From: Protula sp. h YS-2021
Lineage: Eukaryota > Annelida > Polychaeta > Sabellida > Serpulidae
DNA length: 64,000 nucleotides
NCBI GenBank assembly: GCA_949752745.1
Contig: OX457033.1
Span: 22,053,199-22,117,198, forward strand
Direction of reading: 5' to 3'
This document shows positions 11,498 to 22,934 of this stretch, piece by piece. The first letter of the stretch is position 1; every line of letters begins with the position of its first letter. A program made the position numbers and the translations under genes. Under the pieces are notes generated by a model. The model did not search any database. It had not been told where the DNA came from and saw nothing but the letters and a program-made list of their open reading frames with translations.

Positions 11498-14400
11498 CTT
11501 GAAAAGAAGATGTGAAAACAAACGTGAATGAAATATCCTCTTGCCAACCGCAGCAGTTTTTGTCACACCGTTTAAGATCGAATGACTCTATACTGAGCAC
11601 ACCTGCGATCACACGTGTGATTTTTTTTTTAATTTATTTAAATTAAATTTCTATTATTCACGTTGTATTAGGGGCTCCACAAATCTGTCAGAATAAATCA
11701 GTAATTCTCTGTTCCGATAGGTTTAACTTACCCGTCCTTAACAAAAGACGGATTATTTGCCAAAACAAGAGGCGGTGTTACCTCCTTTTTGTTTAGATGA
11801 AAACCGCGCCAATCTGGTGACGTCATCACGTAAAGTCGACCCCGTTTCATGCTGTGCGTTTATTCCAATAAACTTCTTGGACATTTCCTGTCCGACAACT
11901 GACACAGTTTGGGTGTGTGACGTCACGGTATTGTCAGGGTCGCTATGAATCTTGTCCGGAGCTGTGACTGGCTGTTTAGCGGTGTTGTTGTTACACAAGT
12001 CTTGGTCTTCCGTTTGTTTTCGAATCACCACCGGGTCACTTCTGGCTGGTAACCTTTCTCCGGGCTCTGGGCCAACCTTCACGTTTGCCTGCACCCGCAG
12101 ACTTTCACTCATCTCGCTATGATTCTTATCAAGATGTTCTTTGAGTAGAAAGATTGAGTCGAAAGTCCGGCTGCACTGCCTGAGTGATAAATAAAAATAC
12201 ATGCTGAACAATCTACCTTTAAGATAAACCACAGCAAATTTTCAGTTTCGAAATGCACACTTCAATTGCATCCCACACGGCATAGAACGCCATTATACCA
12301 CCGTTACGATTAGCGACGTTGCCCTGGTAACAAGGCTGACAGCTCATCTAAATCCCTTAGAACGAAGCAACTGGATATATCATTTGTTCCACGTCAAAAA
12401 CTTAACAACACACTTTTCCCAAAGCAACTCCACACATCACATCACATGGTTATTAAATTCATGTTCAGCCTTCTTTTTCTCATAACAAATAACACATTTT
12501 GTACCTATCTAAAACACTGGTACACCTTTCTACGTTTTAATTTTCCCTCTCTTTCTTTTTATCAACAAACGACAAACCTGCTTTCCTTCCCTTTGAGAGC
12601 GTTAACAAAGAAAAACATGAACCTGTTGAAAACAATTCGTTCCTATTCATCTTTCTTTGTGTTTTTTCCAATTATTTTTATTAGTCTTCGATTCACTTGT
12701 CCCAGTATTATGATCATTATTATCAGTTATAGCTATTCATGGTTAATTAATTAAATCTTGTTCTCTGGCACGAAAAACACTAATAAAAACAAGTAAAACT
12801 GAAACAATTAAATAGTTTTTAAAAGAAGTCTTTATCCACTCGATCTTTTTTGTGCGTTTGTGTTAACTTACACTAACAAAAAAAAAATACAGCGGACAGA
12901 GAGGGTGGGGAGGTGGGGGGGGGGGGGGGGTAGCACCCAACACCCACCTGCAGTAGGGTTTAAAGTGCTCGCCCTGGTGCTGTCTGAACGCTTCTTTGCA
13001 GAAGCAGAACCATCCGCATGGCGTGCACACGTGCTTCTTGCCGTTGCTAGGCGGCGTGCACACCTGCTTCTTGCCGTTGCTAGGCGGCGTGCACACGTGC
13101 TTCTTGTCGTTGCTAGGCGGCGTGCACATGTGTTTCTTGCCGTTGCCAAGCGGCGTGCACACGTGCTTCTTGCCGTTGCTAGGCGGAGTGCACACGTGCT
13201 TCCTGCCGTTGCTAGGAGGCGTGCACACGTGCTTTCTGGTGTTGCTAGGCGGCGTGCAGACTTGCTTCTTGTCGTTGCTATGCTGTTCCGTACCGCCCTC
13301 TTCTTTCTTGTCACTGGCCTATAGCATGACATTAGTTTGTTTCTCGGGACTTATTTACCTTCAGGACTTCGTTTATTTACCTTCAGCACTTTGTTTATTT
13401 ACCTCCAGGACCTTATTTATTTACCTTCAGCACTTTGTTTATTTACCTCCAGGACCTTATTTATTACCTTCAGGTGTTTATTTATTTACCTTCAGCACTT
13501 TATTTATCACATTCAGGACTTTACTTATTTCCTTCAGGACATTACTTATTTACCTCCACATTTATTTATTCGCTTAGCAGAGGCAGAGGTGATTTTTATG
13601 ATTTACATTTCCTATCGATGTCCCCGTAAGGAAATAACTGACTTGTTACCAAACTACTTTTAGAAACAATTTACAGGGACTCTGTGGGAAAGAAGTACCT
13701 CAGTAGCCACTTCCGTAACGGCATCACCATCGGCGACAATCGCTGCAGCATTTTGCAGACACCTTGGCGAGAGCACCGTGGAATTTCCGTGGTCGACAAG
13801 CGCTTGTGTAGTCACTGCCTTGCTGCATACCCCAGGAGTTTTCTCCCATGAAGGCATGGTCCCGTAGCCAGATAGCCTTCCGGCCAGACGCTGGCTTCTT
13901 CTTAATACTTTGGTTGTGGAAGGAAGCACACCAGTTTGACTGAAGGCCATTTCGGAATCACCATGACCTTTAGCATTTTGTCTACAAACTTGATCAGTTG
14001 CATTCAACATTATACGATTGTCATTTTTCGTATCTTCATATGCTACGTAAGTCTTAGTCTGATCCTCAAGGCTTTCACTGTGACTACTGTGATCAATTTG
14101 ACTAGCTATTTTTTCAGTCTGATAGAACTTTTCCTCCAACTGACTACAAACATCAAGAGATTCGACAACTCCATTAACTTTTTTGGAAACATCACCGTCA
14201 ATGCCATCAACCTGACAGTTAATTGCACCAAATCGCCCAGCATCGGAGGCATTGTGGCTCCCCTCTCCTGGTCCCTGCATGTCATTGGCCAATCTGACAA
14301 GTATCCTAGCAGCCAGATTTTTCAATGGTTCTGGTGAAAACAATACACAGTTTAATGGCATATGAACTCGAGTACTATCAGTACACCTTTGCAGCGTTCC

Positions 14401-17400
14401 AGTACTTGGCTTGGTACTTGTACTGCGCGGGGACACGTCGTATGTTTCTCTACTGTCACGGCACTGCATCGCCTCGTCGCTTTCAACTTCCGTCGCGTTT
14501 TCAGAATCCGTCCGAATCCCAAGCTGCAGTGACGTCATAGTTAATATCTTCTCTGTATCACTTAAATTTTCACGAACATCTGGCAGCTCAAAACTTTTTG
14601 ATTTTGTGGAAGCAGTTTTTGCCAATGTCGGGTGACACTTTTCCAAAGCATTCAACTGTGACTTTGAAAATTCATTTTCTTGTCCAACTGTGGAATTTTC
14701 AGATATCGACAAATTTTCCTCAGTCATTGAATTTGCATCAGAATCATTTGCAGACAAAAGCAATCGTGAGCCCATGTGTACTGCTTCGATGTGACTGCGC
14801 AAATTGAATTTCTCCATAAATTTCCTTGCGCAATACAGGCATCTGAAATAAACAAACTCACTCATTAAGATTTATGGCTGAGAGGACTTTGTTTACCACA
14901 TGCGCTCGAGTTGAACATAAGTTACGCAGACATCAACTCTGTCTCCTCCCACATCGAGCTGCTAATTTTATTCACATCAAGTCGACAATTATCGGCTTAA
15001 ATATGACTGTGACAAAAGTGAATTGATCAGGTCCATACCACCCCTCCCTAAAGTCGCCCACTTCCTCCATACCACCCCTCACACACCTCCTCCATACCAC
15101 CCCTGCCCCACCTCCTCCATACCACCCCTCCCCCACCTCCTCCATACCACCCCTCCCCCACCTCCTCCATACCACCCCTGCCCCACCTCCTCCATACCAC
15201 CCCTCCCCCACCTCCTCCATACCACCCCTCCCCCACCTCCTCCATACCACCCCTGCCCCACCTCCTCCATACCACCCTCCACATCCTCCCAGTCTCCACT
15301 GCCCAAGGTTAATCACTTTATAGTGATCTCAAATACTGGACAATGTTTTACATGTCAAGCTCTTATTGAACACTTAAAACCAGCCGAACTAGTCCCTGCT
15401 TTCACATACAAGCCAACCCCCATTCCACTCGCCCCATCCCCCACCACCACTAACCAACGCTCCCCCCATCCCCCACAGACACAGGCCAACCCCCATTCAA
15501 CTCGCCCCATCCCCCAGCACATCTAACCAACGCCCCTATCCCCCACAGACACAGGCCCAACCCCCATTCACCTCGCCCCATCCGCCTAACTAATGCCCCC
15601 CCCCCCCCGACACAACTCTCATTCTACTCGCCCCATCCCCCAGCACCCCTAACCAACGCCCCCCCCCCCCACAGACCCAACCCCCATTCAACTCGCCCCA
15701 TCCCCCAGCACCCCTACCCAACGCCCCCCCCCCTCCCACAGACACAGGCCCAACCCCCATTCAACTCGCCCCATCCCCCAGCACCCATAACCAACGCCCC
15801 CATCCTCCACAGACACAGGCCCAACCCCCATTCACCTCGCCCCATCCCCCAGCCCTCTAACCAAGCGCCCCCCCCCTCCCACAGACACAACTCCCATTCT
15901 ACTCGCCCTATCTCCCAGCACCCCTAACCAACGCCCCCCCCCCCCCCCACAGACACAACTCCCATTCTACTCGCCCTATCCCCCAGCACCCCTAACCAAC
16001 GCCCCCCCCCCCACAGACCCAACCCCCATTCAACTCGCCCCATCCCCCAGCACATCTAACCAAGCCCCCCCCCCCCCCCCCACAGACACAACTCCCATTC
16101 TACTCGCCTCATCCCCCAGCACACCTAACCAACGCCTCCCTCTACCCTCCGTAAGGCACTTACTTATGACGCAGGTGCACCTGTCTCTGGTGAGTCTTCT
16201 TGTGGCGCTTGAGGTGCGAGGACTGGCGGAACGTTTTGTAGCAGACGTCGCAGCTATGACGCCGCTCTGCCTCGTGGATTCTCCGGTGTCCAGCTAAGTA
16301 CGCGCGCACTTTGAAACCTTGCAGACACAACATGCACAGGGGCCATTATGCTTGTCGCAGTCGCATGAAAATGGCAATGAAACTAAACATCAATCCAGCA
16401 ATTTCTTACTGAGTCTTGATCAGAGGAAATGGTAATGATAATGCTAATACTTAGTATTTAGTTTAAGCTTTAAATGCACAGACAGAAAAATTAAATTCTA
16501 CACACGAGACGTATTGCGCGCAAAACGTTTACTTTCGAATGTTGTGCAATAACTTCATAGACTTGGAATTGATACATCAAACAGGCAGCAAACATTCTGT
16601 GTACAAAGGTCTCAGATAACAAAAATCAGCTGCAAAAACGGCGCATAAAATCAAAACGAATTGATATCATAAACCATATTCCACACACAACTGATGCGAT
16701 TATTCGGTATATTTTAAATACATAAATATTGTCAGCCCGTTCATGTGGCTGGACTCTGAGCGATTAACCGTCTTTATTAAAAAGCGCTCGCCCGAACGCA
16801 CCGGCAGTGACGTCGACATTGACGCACCTTTGTGACAAACGTCACAGACGTATGGCCGCTCCTCGGAGTGCGTTTTCTCGTGCGCGCGCAGGTTCTGCAT
16901 GCAGCGGAACTGCTTGCCACACTTGTCACATGTGAAGGGCTTCTCGCCAGTATGCGTCCTTTCCTGGAGAGAAGAAAAAAGAACACGCACACACACGACA
17001 GGTTAATACCAGAGCACATATTTTACAGCTTGAAAGTAGATTACATTCTACTTCAAAACAGAAAATAAATAAGATATATCGCACTTATAATTTTAACCTT
17101 TTACCGAAACTACAAAACTTATACCAAAATTTGCGTCTCATCGTTCCGCTTCAGACAAAACTGAAATATTATTTTGATTTCTAACATTATTAATTTGTGG
17201 GTCTGGAATGTGGGATATAGGTGACTGATGATAATCCAATCGTTTTTTTTTTTTTTCAAATTGTTTTTTCCTTTTTTTTTAGTTCACGTCCAATAACTGT
17301 CATGTAAATTGTTAAAACATGTTTAATTCAACCATTTGCTTTTGACACAAGGTATGTTATAGCTCAAAAATATTTTATACAACCCTCACTTAAATTACCG

Positions 17401-18735
17401 CTCATACATTTGGTTATTTAATCGAAACTTAGGCCCCTCCCAACACCGCCCTCTCCTACATCCCCACGCCCCCTCCCCACTCCCACCCCCGGATCTGATA
17501 TGGTAAGCAGTGGCCCCACCCTTACACGGAGGAGCCGTGATGTTTGTAATGTGACGCGTCGCCCTTTCTCTCCTACACCACCCTCCCACCCCCCCCCCCC
17601 CAGCAGTAACCCCACCAGTACATGGATAAGCCGTGATGTTTCTTGCACAAACGCCTTGGCACAGTACTGACAACGGTGTGGCTTCTCTCCGCTGTGGGTC
17701 CGTTCGTGATGTTTATAATGTGACGCGGTGCGGGTGCTATAGCCGCACACACCGCATTTCCACAGTCGAGGCTTTAACACCGTTCCCTCTTTCCGGCCAG
17801 GACTGCTCTCCTCTCTGAAGTACAACTATTCAAACTATCATCGCGGTTACAACGTCACTATTCTCCAATTACACAGTTTTTCAACATTCCAAATTTAAGT
17901 AATTCTTACACGCAATGATATAAAACGGAGAAAAGAAAAGCTATGAAAGTCAAAAGACAAGTGTAAAATATTTAAAGAAAGATCAAAGACATTCGACAAA
18001 AGATTTAACATTTTCAAGCTTTTTTTAACCTTTTCGCCGATTCTGTCTGTCCACTTAAGGCCAGCTGCTCATTTTGCTTAATAAGCTCTTGTAGCTCCGC
18101 TGAAATACGTCACACATATTAATACGTCACAGATATACGTCATACAGAGAAAATTACAGCAAAGAGCAACAACTTTGCTTTTATATTTATTTATTTTTGT
18201 GGTATCTGTTTATTTCCTATCAATTTTATCATTGTCTTATCGGTTCTCTCGAACAATTTTAGCAATAACAGGCTCGATTTCAGTTAATTTCAGCACTCTG
18301 ACTTTCCTGAAGACAATTATACAACGAGGTGAAGTTGCGCGTTCTAAACGCTCCATGAGACCGATACGAGTATACTAGTACATCTCATTGAGTACAGCAC
18401 TATTTTTTCATCCAGTTAGTCATCCTTTAGAGCAACGCAAATGACAGGATGCAAGACAAATTACTGAGGTAATATACAAATAGATCTATTATAATTTGAA
18501 TATACATCGCAGGGTTTACACTGAAGACCATTGTTAGACCCTTGGTATACCTGCATGGCCGCGAAGATGTTGCTGGAATTCTGCACCAGTGAAGAACCGC
18601 ATGCTGCACCATGGGCACCTGTATTCACCAGCACCACCCGGCGTCGTATTCACAACAGTCTTCTCATTGGGCGCTGAAAGTGGCGGGGGCGTGGACATGC
18701 TTGTATTCACATCAGCACATGATAGATTCGGTGAT
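10722..18735 (-). CDS. Multi-exon C2H2 zinc-finger protein (5' incomplete)
   Basis: A predicted nuclear DNA-binding protein. Nine exons (18735-18551, 18099-18030, 17814-17622, 16963-16828, 16317-16164, 14842-13699, 13318-12948, 12179-11782, 11497-10722) join with matching phases at every junction and give 1142 codons including the stop. About 14 zinc knuckles are visible: one in exon 1, two in exon 3 (the second completed by exon 4), further ones in exons 4-6, one split across exons 7 and 8, and six in the last exon, of which the first and last are C2HC. Linkers include TGEKPF and SGEKPH. Exon 6 adds a roughly 350-residue Ser/Thr-rich acidic region and exon 7 a tandem cysteine repeat. Several fingers are cut by introns, unlike one-exon KRAB or ZAD clusters. 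The first exon(s) and start codon were not found. No specific orthologue is recognised. Confidence 0.9.
11782..12179 (-). CDS. Zinc-finger gene, exon 8
   Basis: Opens after ATCACTCAG and supplies [20 protein letters not shown], which with exon 7 makes a complete C2H2 finger. A linker rich in Ser, Thr, Asp and Gln follows. Ends GGAG/GTAACA in phase 1, matching exon 9. Confidence 0.88.
12948..13318 (-). CDS. Zinc-finger gene, exon 7 with coding minisatellite
   Basis: Opens at GCTATAG/GCC behind a CTAAT branch-like motif and ends TACTGCAG/GTGGGT; both phases fit the neighbouring exons. After a short acidic/basic leader it encodes about eight copies of an 11-residue unit (consensus [11 protein letters not shown]), then [17 protein letters not shown] and the first cysteine of the next finger. 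Its last codons KPYC join exon 8 (RQC) to make C-x2-C. Confidence 0.8.
13021..13284 (-). repeat. 33-bp coding minisatellite
   Basis: Eight tandem 33-base copies; on plus the unit contains CTTCTTGCCGTTGCTAGGCG followed by GCGTGCACACGTG. The length is divisible by three and the minus-strand frame is open through all copies, in register with exon 7. Substitutions between copies give N/D, G/T, K/R, H/Q, V/M and S/G changes. Confidence 0.88.
13340..13565. repeat. 26-bp intronic minisatellite
   Basis: About eight copies of a 26-base unit related to GTTTATTTACCTTCAGCACT, alternating with a TTTACCTCCAGGACC variant so that the higher-order period is near 52. It lies in the intron between exons 6 and 7 of the zinc-finger gene. 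Open frames across it are repeat artefacts. Confidence 0.85.
13699..14842 (-). CDS. Zinc-finger gene, exon 6 (long linker exon)
   Basis: A 1144-base exon opening after TTTATTTCAG and ending ACTGAG/GTACTT. It starts with finger [22 protein letters not shown], then about 350 residues without fingers, rich in Ser, Thr, Asp, Glu and Asn, including [14 protein letters not shown]. The non-finger part is probably disordered. Confidence 0.88.
15048..15285. repeat. 25-bp C-rich minisatellite
   Basis: About nine copies of a 25-base unit containing CACCTCCTCCATACCACCCC, alternating between CTGCC and CTCCC variants. It lies in a zinc-finger gene intron; the pre-mRNA would carry the G-rich complement. 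Confidence 0.85.
15420..16135. repeat. C-rich tandem array with poly-C tracts
   Basis: About ten imperfect units of 60-70 bases, each with CAACCCCCATTC or CAACTCCCATTCTAC, then CTCGCCCCATCCCCCAGCAC, then CCAACGC and a C run of 8-16, then CACAGACAC. Unit length varies with the C run. Confidence 0.85.
16164..16317 (-). CDS. Zinc-finger gene, exon 5
   Basis: Opens after GTGTCTGCAAG and completes the split finger ([14 protein letters not shown]). It then encodes [21 protein letters not shown] and a basic tail, ending at CATAA/GTAAGT in phase 2. Confidence 0.87.
16828..16963 (-). CDS. Zinc-finger gene, exon 4
   Basis: Opens after TCTCTCCAG with [10 protein letters not shown], completing the finger begun in exon 3. 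It encodes finger [21 protein letters not shown] and the first half of another (CDVCHKG), then donor AAAG/GTGCGT in phase 1. Confidence 0.88.
17622..17814 (-). CDS. Zinc-finger gene, exon 3
   Basis: Opens after GTACTTCAG and ends at ATCCAT/GTACTG. It encodes a finger ([20 protein letters not shown] then H), the linker SGEKPH and most of a second finger. The donor falls just after that finger's first histidine; exon 4 supplies ERTH, restoring C-x2-C-x12-H-x3-H. Confidence 0.88.
18030..18099 (-). CDS. Zinc-finger gene, exon 2
   Basis: A 70-base exon between TATTTCAG and AAAAG/GTTAAA. It encodes [17 protein letters not shown] and a few more residues, a short amphipathic, possibly coiled-coil segment. 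The model relies on phase: it exactly reconciles exon 1 (phase 1) with exon 3 (one leftover base). Confidence 0.75.
18551..18735 (-). CDS. Zinc-finger gene, exon 1 of those seen
   Basis: The acceptor CTTCTACGCAG opens the exon (one leftover base) and the donor is GCAG/GTATAC. It encodes a Ser/Pro/Thr-rich leader then a finger, [20 protein letters not shown] followed by H. The preceding exon must end in phase 2 and was not located. Confidence 0.8.
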
Positions 18736-21700
18736 CTGCGTAGAAGACCCTTTAGAAATAAAATTGACGTTACTTACTTGAAAAGGTACAGAAGCAGACG
18801 TGCGCCTAAATAAAGTGTCTTTAAAAACAAACAAACAAACAAACACAAAAAGACGAGACTTGAGACTTCAGTTGCAGAAATACAATTTTAATTTATACAA
18901 AAATTAACATTCTCTGTTTTTTCGTATTTATTCTCTGTTGAACAAGAGACCTTTGCCTGTCATCTTGGGAAATGTGAGGCGACAGGCCAATTTATAGTTC
19001 CAGCTTGCCTGAAAAAACTCCATATTTCGACTGAAAATGTGCCAGTAAAACACATGAAAGAAATGACACGCAAAATCTCAGGAAGCTAAACAAAATTACA
19101 TTTTACGGAACACGTATTTACTTTCTCGCAAAGAAATCTGCAGAATAATAAACCAAATAATAAATGATAATGTAAATGCTAACCATATTTGTCGCAAAAT
19201 TCAAAAGATATTCAGCATTTCAGTGACATATTTTGCTAGAAACACATTCACACCTAGAGCGGCCAGTGTCCACCAACATCAGCGTACCCGAGAATGTCAA
19301 ATACTGTTATTAGCCAGCCATTGCTGTTTCGTTTTTGTAAACAAAAACAAATGTTTCCCCAACACCCTCCTTCCCCCCATCCTTTCCCACAGAATCCGAC
19401 GCCTTCCGTTTATAAAGTTTTATTTTGACAATTTTTTACTTTATATCAGCATATCTGAATATTTACAAAATATATTCATTCCATTCTTTTAGGATTGGGA
19501 ATGGGGGTGGGAGCAACGTAACCTGACTTGTCGGTACTTTAATCCTTAATTTCTTTTAAGGTGGTCAATACAGTAGTTTTAAAATCAATAGATAGTCCCG
19601 CAGATGGGCGTAAATACCACCATAAAATAAGAAGAAAAATGCCGTGTCCAGCCAGCCGCGAATACCTGCACACTTTTTAACAAAGGAACCGTTTACTCCC
19701 TATTCCCCCTCCCGCCGTTCATTAAACCGGACTCGCTCACGCGCTCACTTCCGAACGACTCTCCATTGCCCCCCCCCCTCCCCCGGCGAACCCACCCAAG
19801 GCATAATCCCACCAAGTCTGAGTCTGATGCAACTTGTGGTTCGAGAGTTATCCTGTCACAAAGTCTAGTGTCCATAACACGTAAATGAGTTCATATGAGG
19901 TCATTGTGAACCGTGGCAACCACGCAGGGCATTATCCTACCCAGTTTGAAGCTAATCCGACGTTTGTTCTGCAGCTACAGTAATGACATCGCGTCACGTA
20001 TGGCGTCCTACGATGTCACACGTTATCCAATATATGCCAAATACAATTCCAACCGGCGTACCAACCCATAATTCCAAGTATGAAGCTGATCTGACGTTTC
20101 TTTCGATAGTTATACGTAACCTAATACTGTCCGCCAATTATTTTTATCTTGACATTTAAACCGTATTGTTGTTTTGCATGTTAAATGTATGCCATTTTCG
20201 GCACATCTCCATTAAGTCGTACTTCTTGCGAAGAGGAAATTATCGGCCGATTATTTTTTCGGACAGGATTTCTTACGGTATCTCTAAACCACCTTATATC
20301 AATCATCCTAGCTGGTCCTGTGCAACGATAATGTACAAATATTTGTTGCTTTCTGCGTAGTTTCAAAAGATATGGGGGGGGGGGAAGAAATACATATAAA
20401 ATGTCAACCGACGCTTACTTGTGTCGATTGATGCCATATCCACGGGGCACAATATTCGTGCGATTCCAGGCTATGTACTAGGGGAGTGGTATATGGTGCC
20501 CAGTGACATAAAAATGAAACTTCTTTTCAAAAATTCGTTTTGGGCGTAAAACGTGCATCTTCGAAGACGAAACTTATATTTCATTCTAATGGACACATGC
20601 TATATTTTACTGAAGAAAATTTGGAAATATTTTAGGTACCTTGTAATCAGTTAAGAAAATAAAAAAAAAAATGTTCCAATCTTACTTTAAAATTAAGCCC
20701 AGTGTATTTCCAGTCGAAACAAAACACCCAATGCTAAGACCTGAATGTATGAATGGAGTTATATATTCGTATATAGAAATGAGATGCTCTTTTCAAACTT
20801 CATTTTGTAGGATACACTCTTTCTTCGAAAAAAAAGAAACCTGCACAATTATTTTAATACAGAATCATTATATTTTAATAAATGAAATGCCGAAATATTG
20901 GGTTTTGTGTAAGTTATTGAGGTTTAGATCTGTTAATCTTCCATGTCGGTGTGGCATTTAATATAGCTTCTCTCTGAAAAACTGGCTTATTTATAAAATC
21001 CGGTTTTATCACCCTTTTAAACCATGAAGTCTAATAAGAAATAGACCTAACGAAAAATCAAATACGAAACATAACCACATGCTTTGCGATATTATTAGGG
21101 TACGGTTTATCAATCTAACCTGATGTGAATCAGGCTCCCAGGCCACAGTTAAAAAACGTTGTTTTTTTTTTATTTCCGGGTTTGCACTGGCTAGTTGTCC
21201 AGTGGATACATTTGCCAGACACAAGTGCTATCGCAGGCAGCTGAAATACATTGTAACATAAGAGACTCCAAGGTTGGGAGGGATGCAAACCCCCTTTAGT
21301 TAGTAATAGGAACAGGGTTGCTTTGGCAAACGAAAATGAATTGAGGAGAAACATTGGTCACAATGAAGTATTAAAATTCTTATCACTCATTTTATTAGTG
21401 AAGGAAGGCCCCATACAGAAGGCTTCATTCAATTCCGTGTGGGATACTGTCCTCTACACTGGGCACTAGCCCAGTCAGGATATTGAATCTTACTGCTAGA
21501 TACAGTGGAAAGAACAAGTGGCTCTACATAAGGTCGCCGATCTATCAATCTCTTTTCTTGACCAAGTGTGTTAACCATCTCTACTTGTCTACCAGCAGAC
21601 TCACTGAGTCACGCTGGAGTGGGAGTAATAGTTCCATGGAACTATCCTCTGGAGACCCCATAAACTCTAGCTTTTAGGCAGAGTTGATGCAAAGGGTGGA

Positions 21701-22330
21701 CTCTTCCGCAGACGATGCGTTCTTCCTGGCAGCCATTATCGAAAAACAATTCCTCCCACCAATGGGAGGCATCCGCCTCTACTCATGTCAAGGGAGTCGC
21801 CAATTGAAAAGGCACTTCCTGCATCAATCCAACCAATGTAGTGTCAGGCGCTGCAGACGACCAGTGTTGCAAACATGACGCCAGAGCGACGCCTGTCGCC
21901 CCAAGTACTAAAAGGGAAGGAAATGTTGGCGAAGCATGGAACTACTTCTTCTGGGTCACGATCAAACCCGATCAACGACACAGGAATAAGACGACGCGAA
22001 GATGAATTGATCGTAGCACAGTGTACTGTTTTTATTTTGCTGAAAAAAAACACTAACCTGCTTAAATTCTAAGTCAACATCGTGCTTAGGAGAAAGCACT
22101 TGCTTGAATATATGTACTACCAGGTCAGCGAATGCGATTCGTACTGCATAATCTGCCGTTTCACCTCTTGCTACATGACAGAATGAAAAAAAGGCCGGTC
22201 TGCTGTCGACTACACAGGTGTAAGTGCCGGATATTCGGGGTTGCCTTCTTCCCAGGCTGTTTCTATTGGGTATGAATAGTAGATATATAACAACATTTTT
22301 GGATGATAACCCACTTCTGGCGATAAATGG
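18736..22330. other. Intergenic, no supported gene
   Basis: No family or splice-consistent exon was recognised. It contains a CAAA microsatellite (about 18821-18846), poly-C near 19771 and poly-G near 20375. Two adjacent plus frames at 21483-21878 are longer than average but match nothing I know. The missing 5' exon of the zinc-finger gene may lie here. Confidence 0.4.
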
Positions 22331-22339
22331 AGATAATGG

Positions 22340-22560
22340 AACAGTTTTTACGTTTCAGAGAATTCTGATCATTTTTCATTTTCAGACCTCCTGGGCGATA
22401 ATTTGAGATTTTTGCATATTTATATATTTCAGACATTCTTGGAAACTTTCATTTTTTGACCGTCGGACCCCACCCCACCGCCCCCCCCCCCCTCCCGAGC
22501 GACAATTTGAGATTTTTGCGTATCCCCACATTTCAGAGAATTCTGAACATTTTTTTTATT
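22340..22560. repeat. Imperfect tandem repeat flanking the Polinton
   Basis: Three diverged copies share TTTCAGAGAATTCTGA-CATTTTT and AATTTGAGATTTTTGC, at about 22357, 22430 and 22530. A C tract interrupts the array at about 22481. It may be element flank. Confidence 0.55.
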
Positions 22561-22934
22561 ACCCCTTCCCCTCCACGGCTATATAGTGTGTAAGGCAGAC
22601 ATGCCAACAGCGCATAACTTTTAAACTACTGGACCGATTTCAGCTTTTCTTTCACCCTCATATTCAGTGTAACTTTAAGTTTTTATTCTGATTCATTGAT
22701 GACATCATTTATTCAGATTTTAAACCATCATAACTTCAAAATTACTGCAAATTTCATCATTTAATCAAGACAGTGAAGTGATAATATAGATATTCTAAGT
22801 AAAGAAGTGAAATGCTGATGGTGTCATGCATTACTGCCAAACTGGGATAAATTTGAGAGACATTTATGTGAAAAACTGATTGCCTTTTGTACATCCGATG
22901 CATGTACAATGCAAGGTTAGTATGGAAGTAGCAA

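Larger units (their letters stand above)
14843..16163. other. Intron carrying C-rich minisatellite arrays
   Basis: This zinc-finger gene intron holds a 25-bp array (about 15048-15285) and a longer array of roughly 60-70-bp units (about 15420-16135). No exon was seen within it. Long repetitive open frames here come from the repeats. Confidence 0.8.

Noticed and set aside
11090..11515. 141-codon plus-strand frame
   Set aside because: Antisense shadow of the finger-rich last exon.
12860..13332. Long overlapping frames rich in Arg/Ala (ATARSTC type) or [11 protein letters not shown]
   Set aside because: Other-frame shadows of the 33-bp coding repeat; only the frame with KKHVCTPPS fits the splice phases and the fingers.
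13337..13663. Phe/Leu/Tyr-rich plus-strand frames
   Set aside because: Products of the intronic 26-bp minisatellite.
14972..15316. Gly/Trp/Tyr-rich minus-strand frames (WYGGGG type)
   Set aside because: They are translations of the 25-bp C-rich minisatellite and are open in all frames.
15023..15526. Pro-rich plus-strand frame of 167 codons
   Set aside because: Same minisatellites read on the other strand; it lies in an intron of the zinc-finger gene.
21483..21878. Two consecutive plus-strand frames
   Set aside because: No recognisable family or splice sites; composition alone is not enough.
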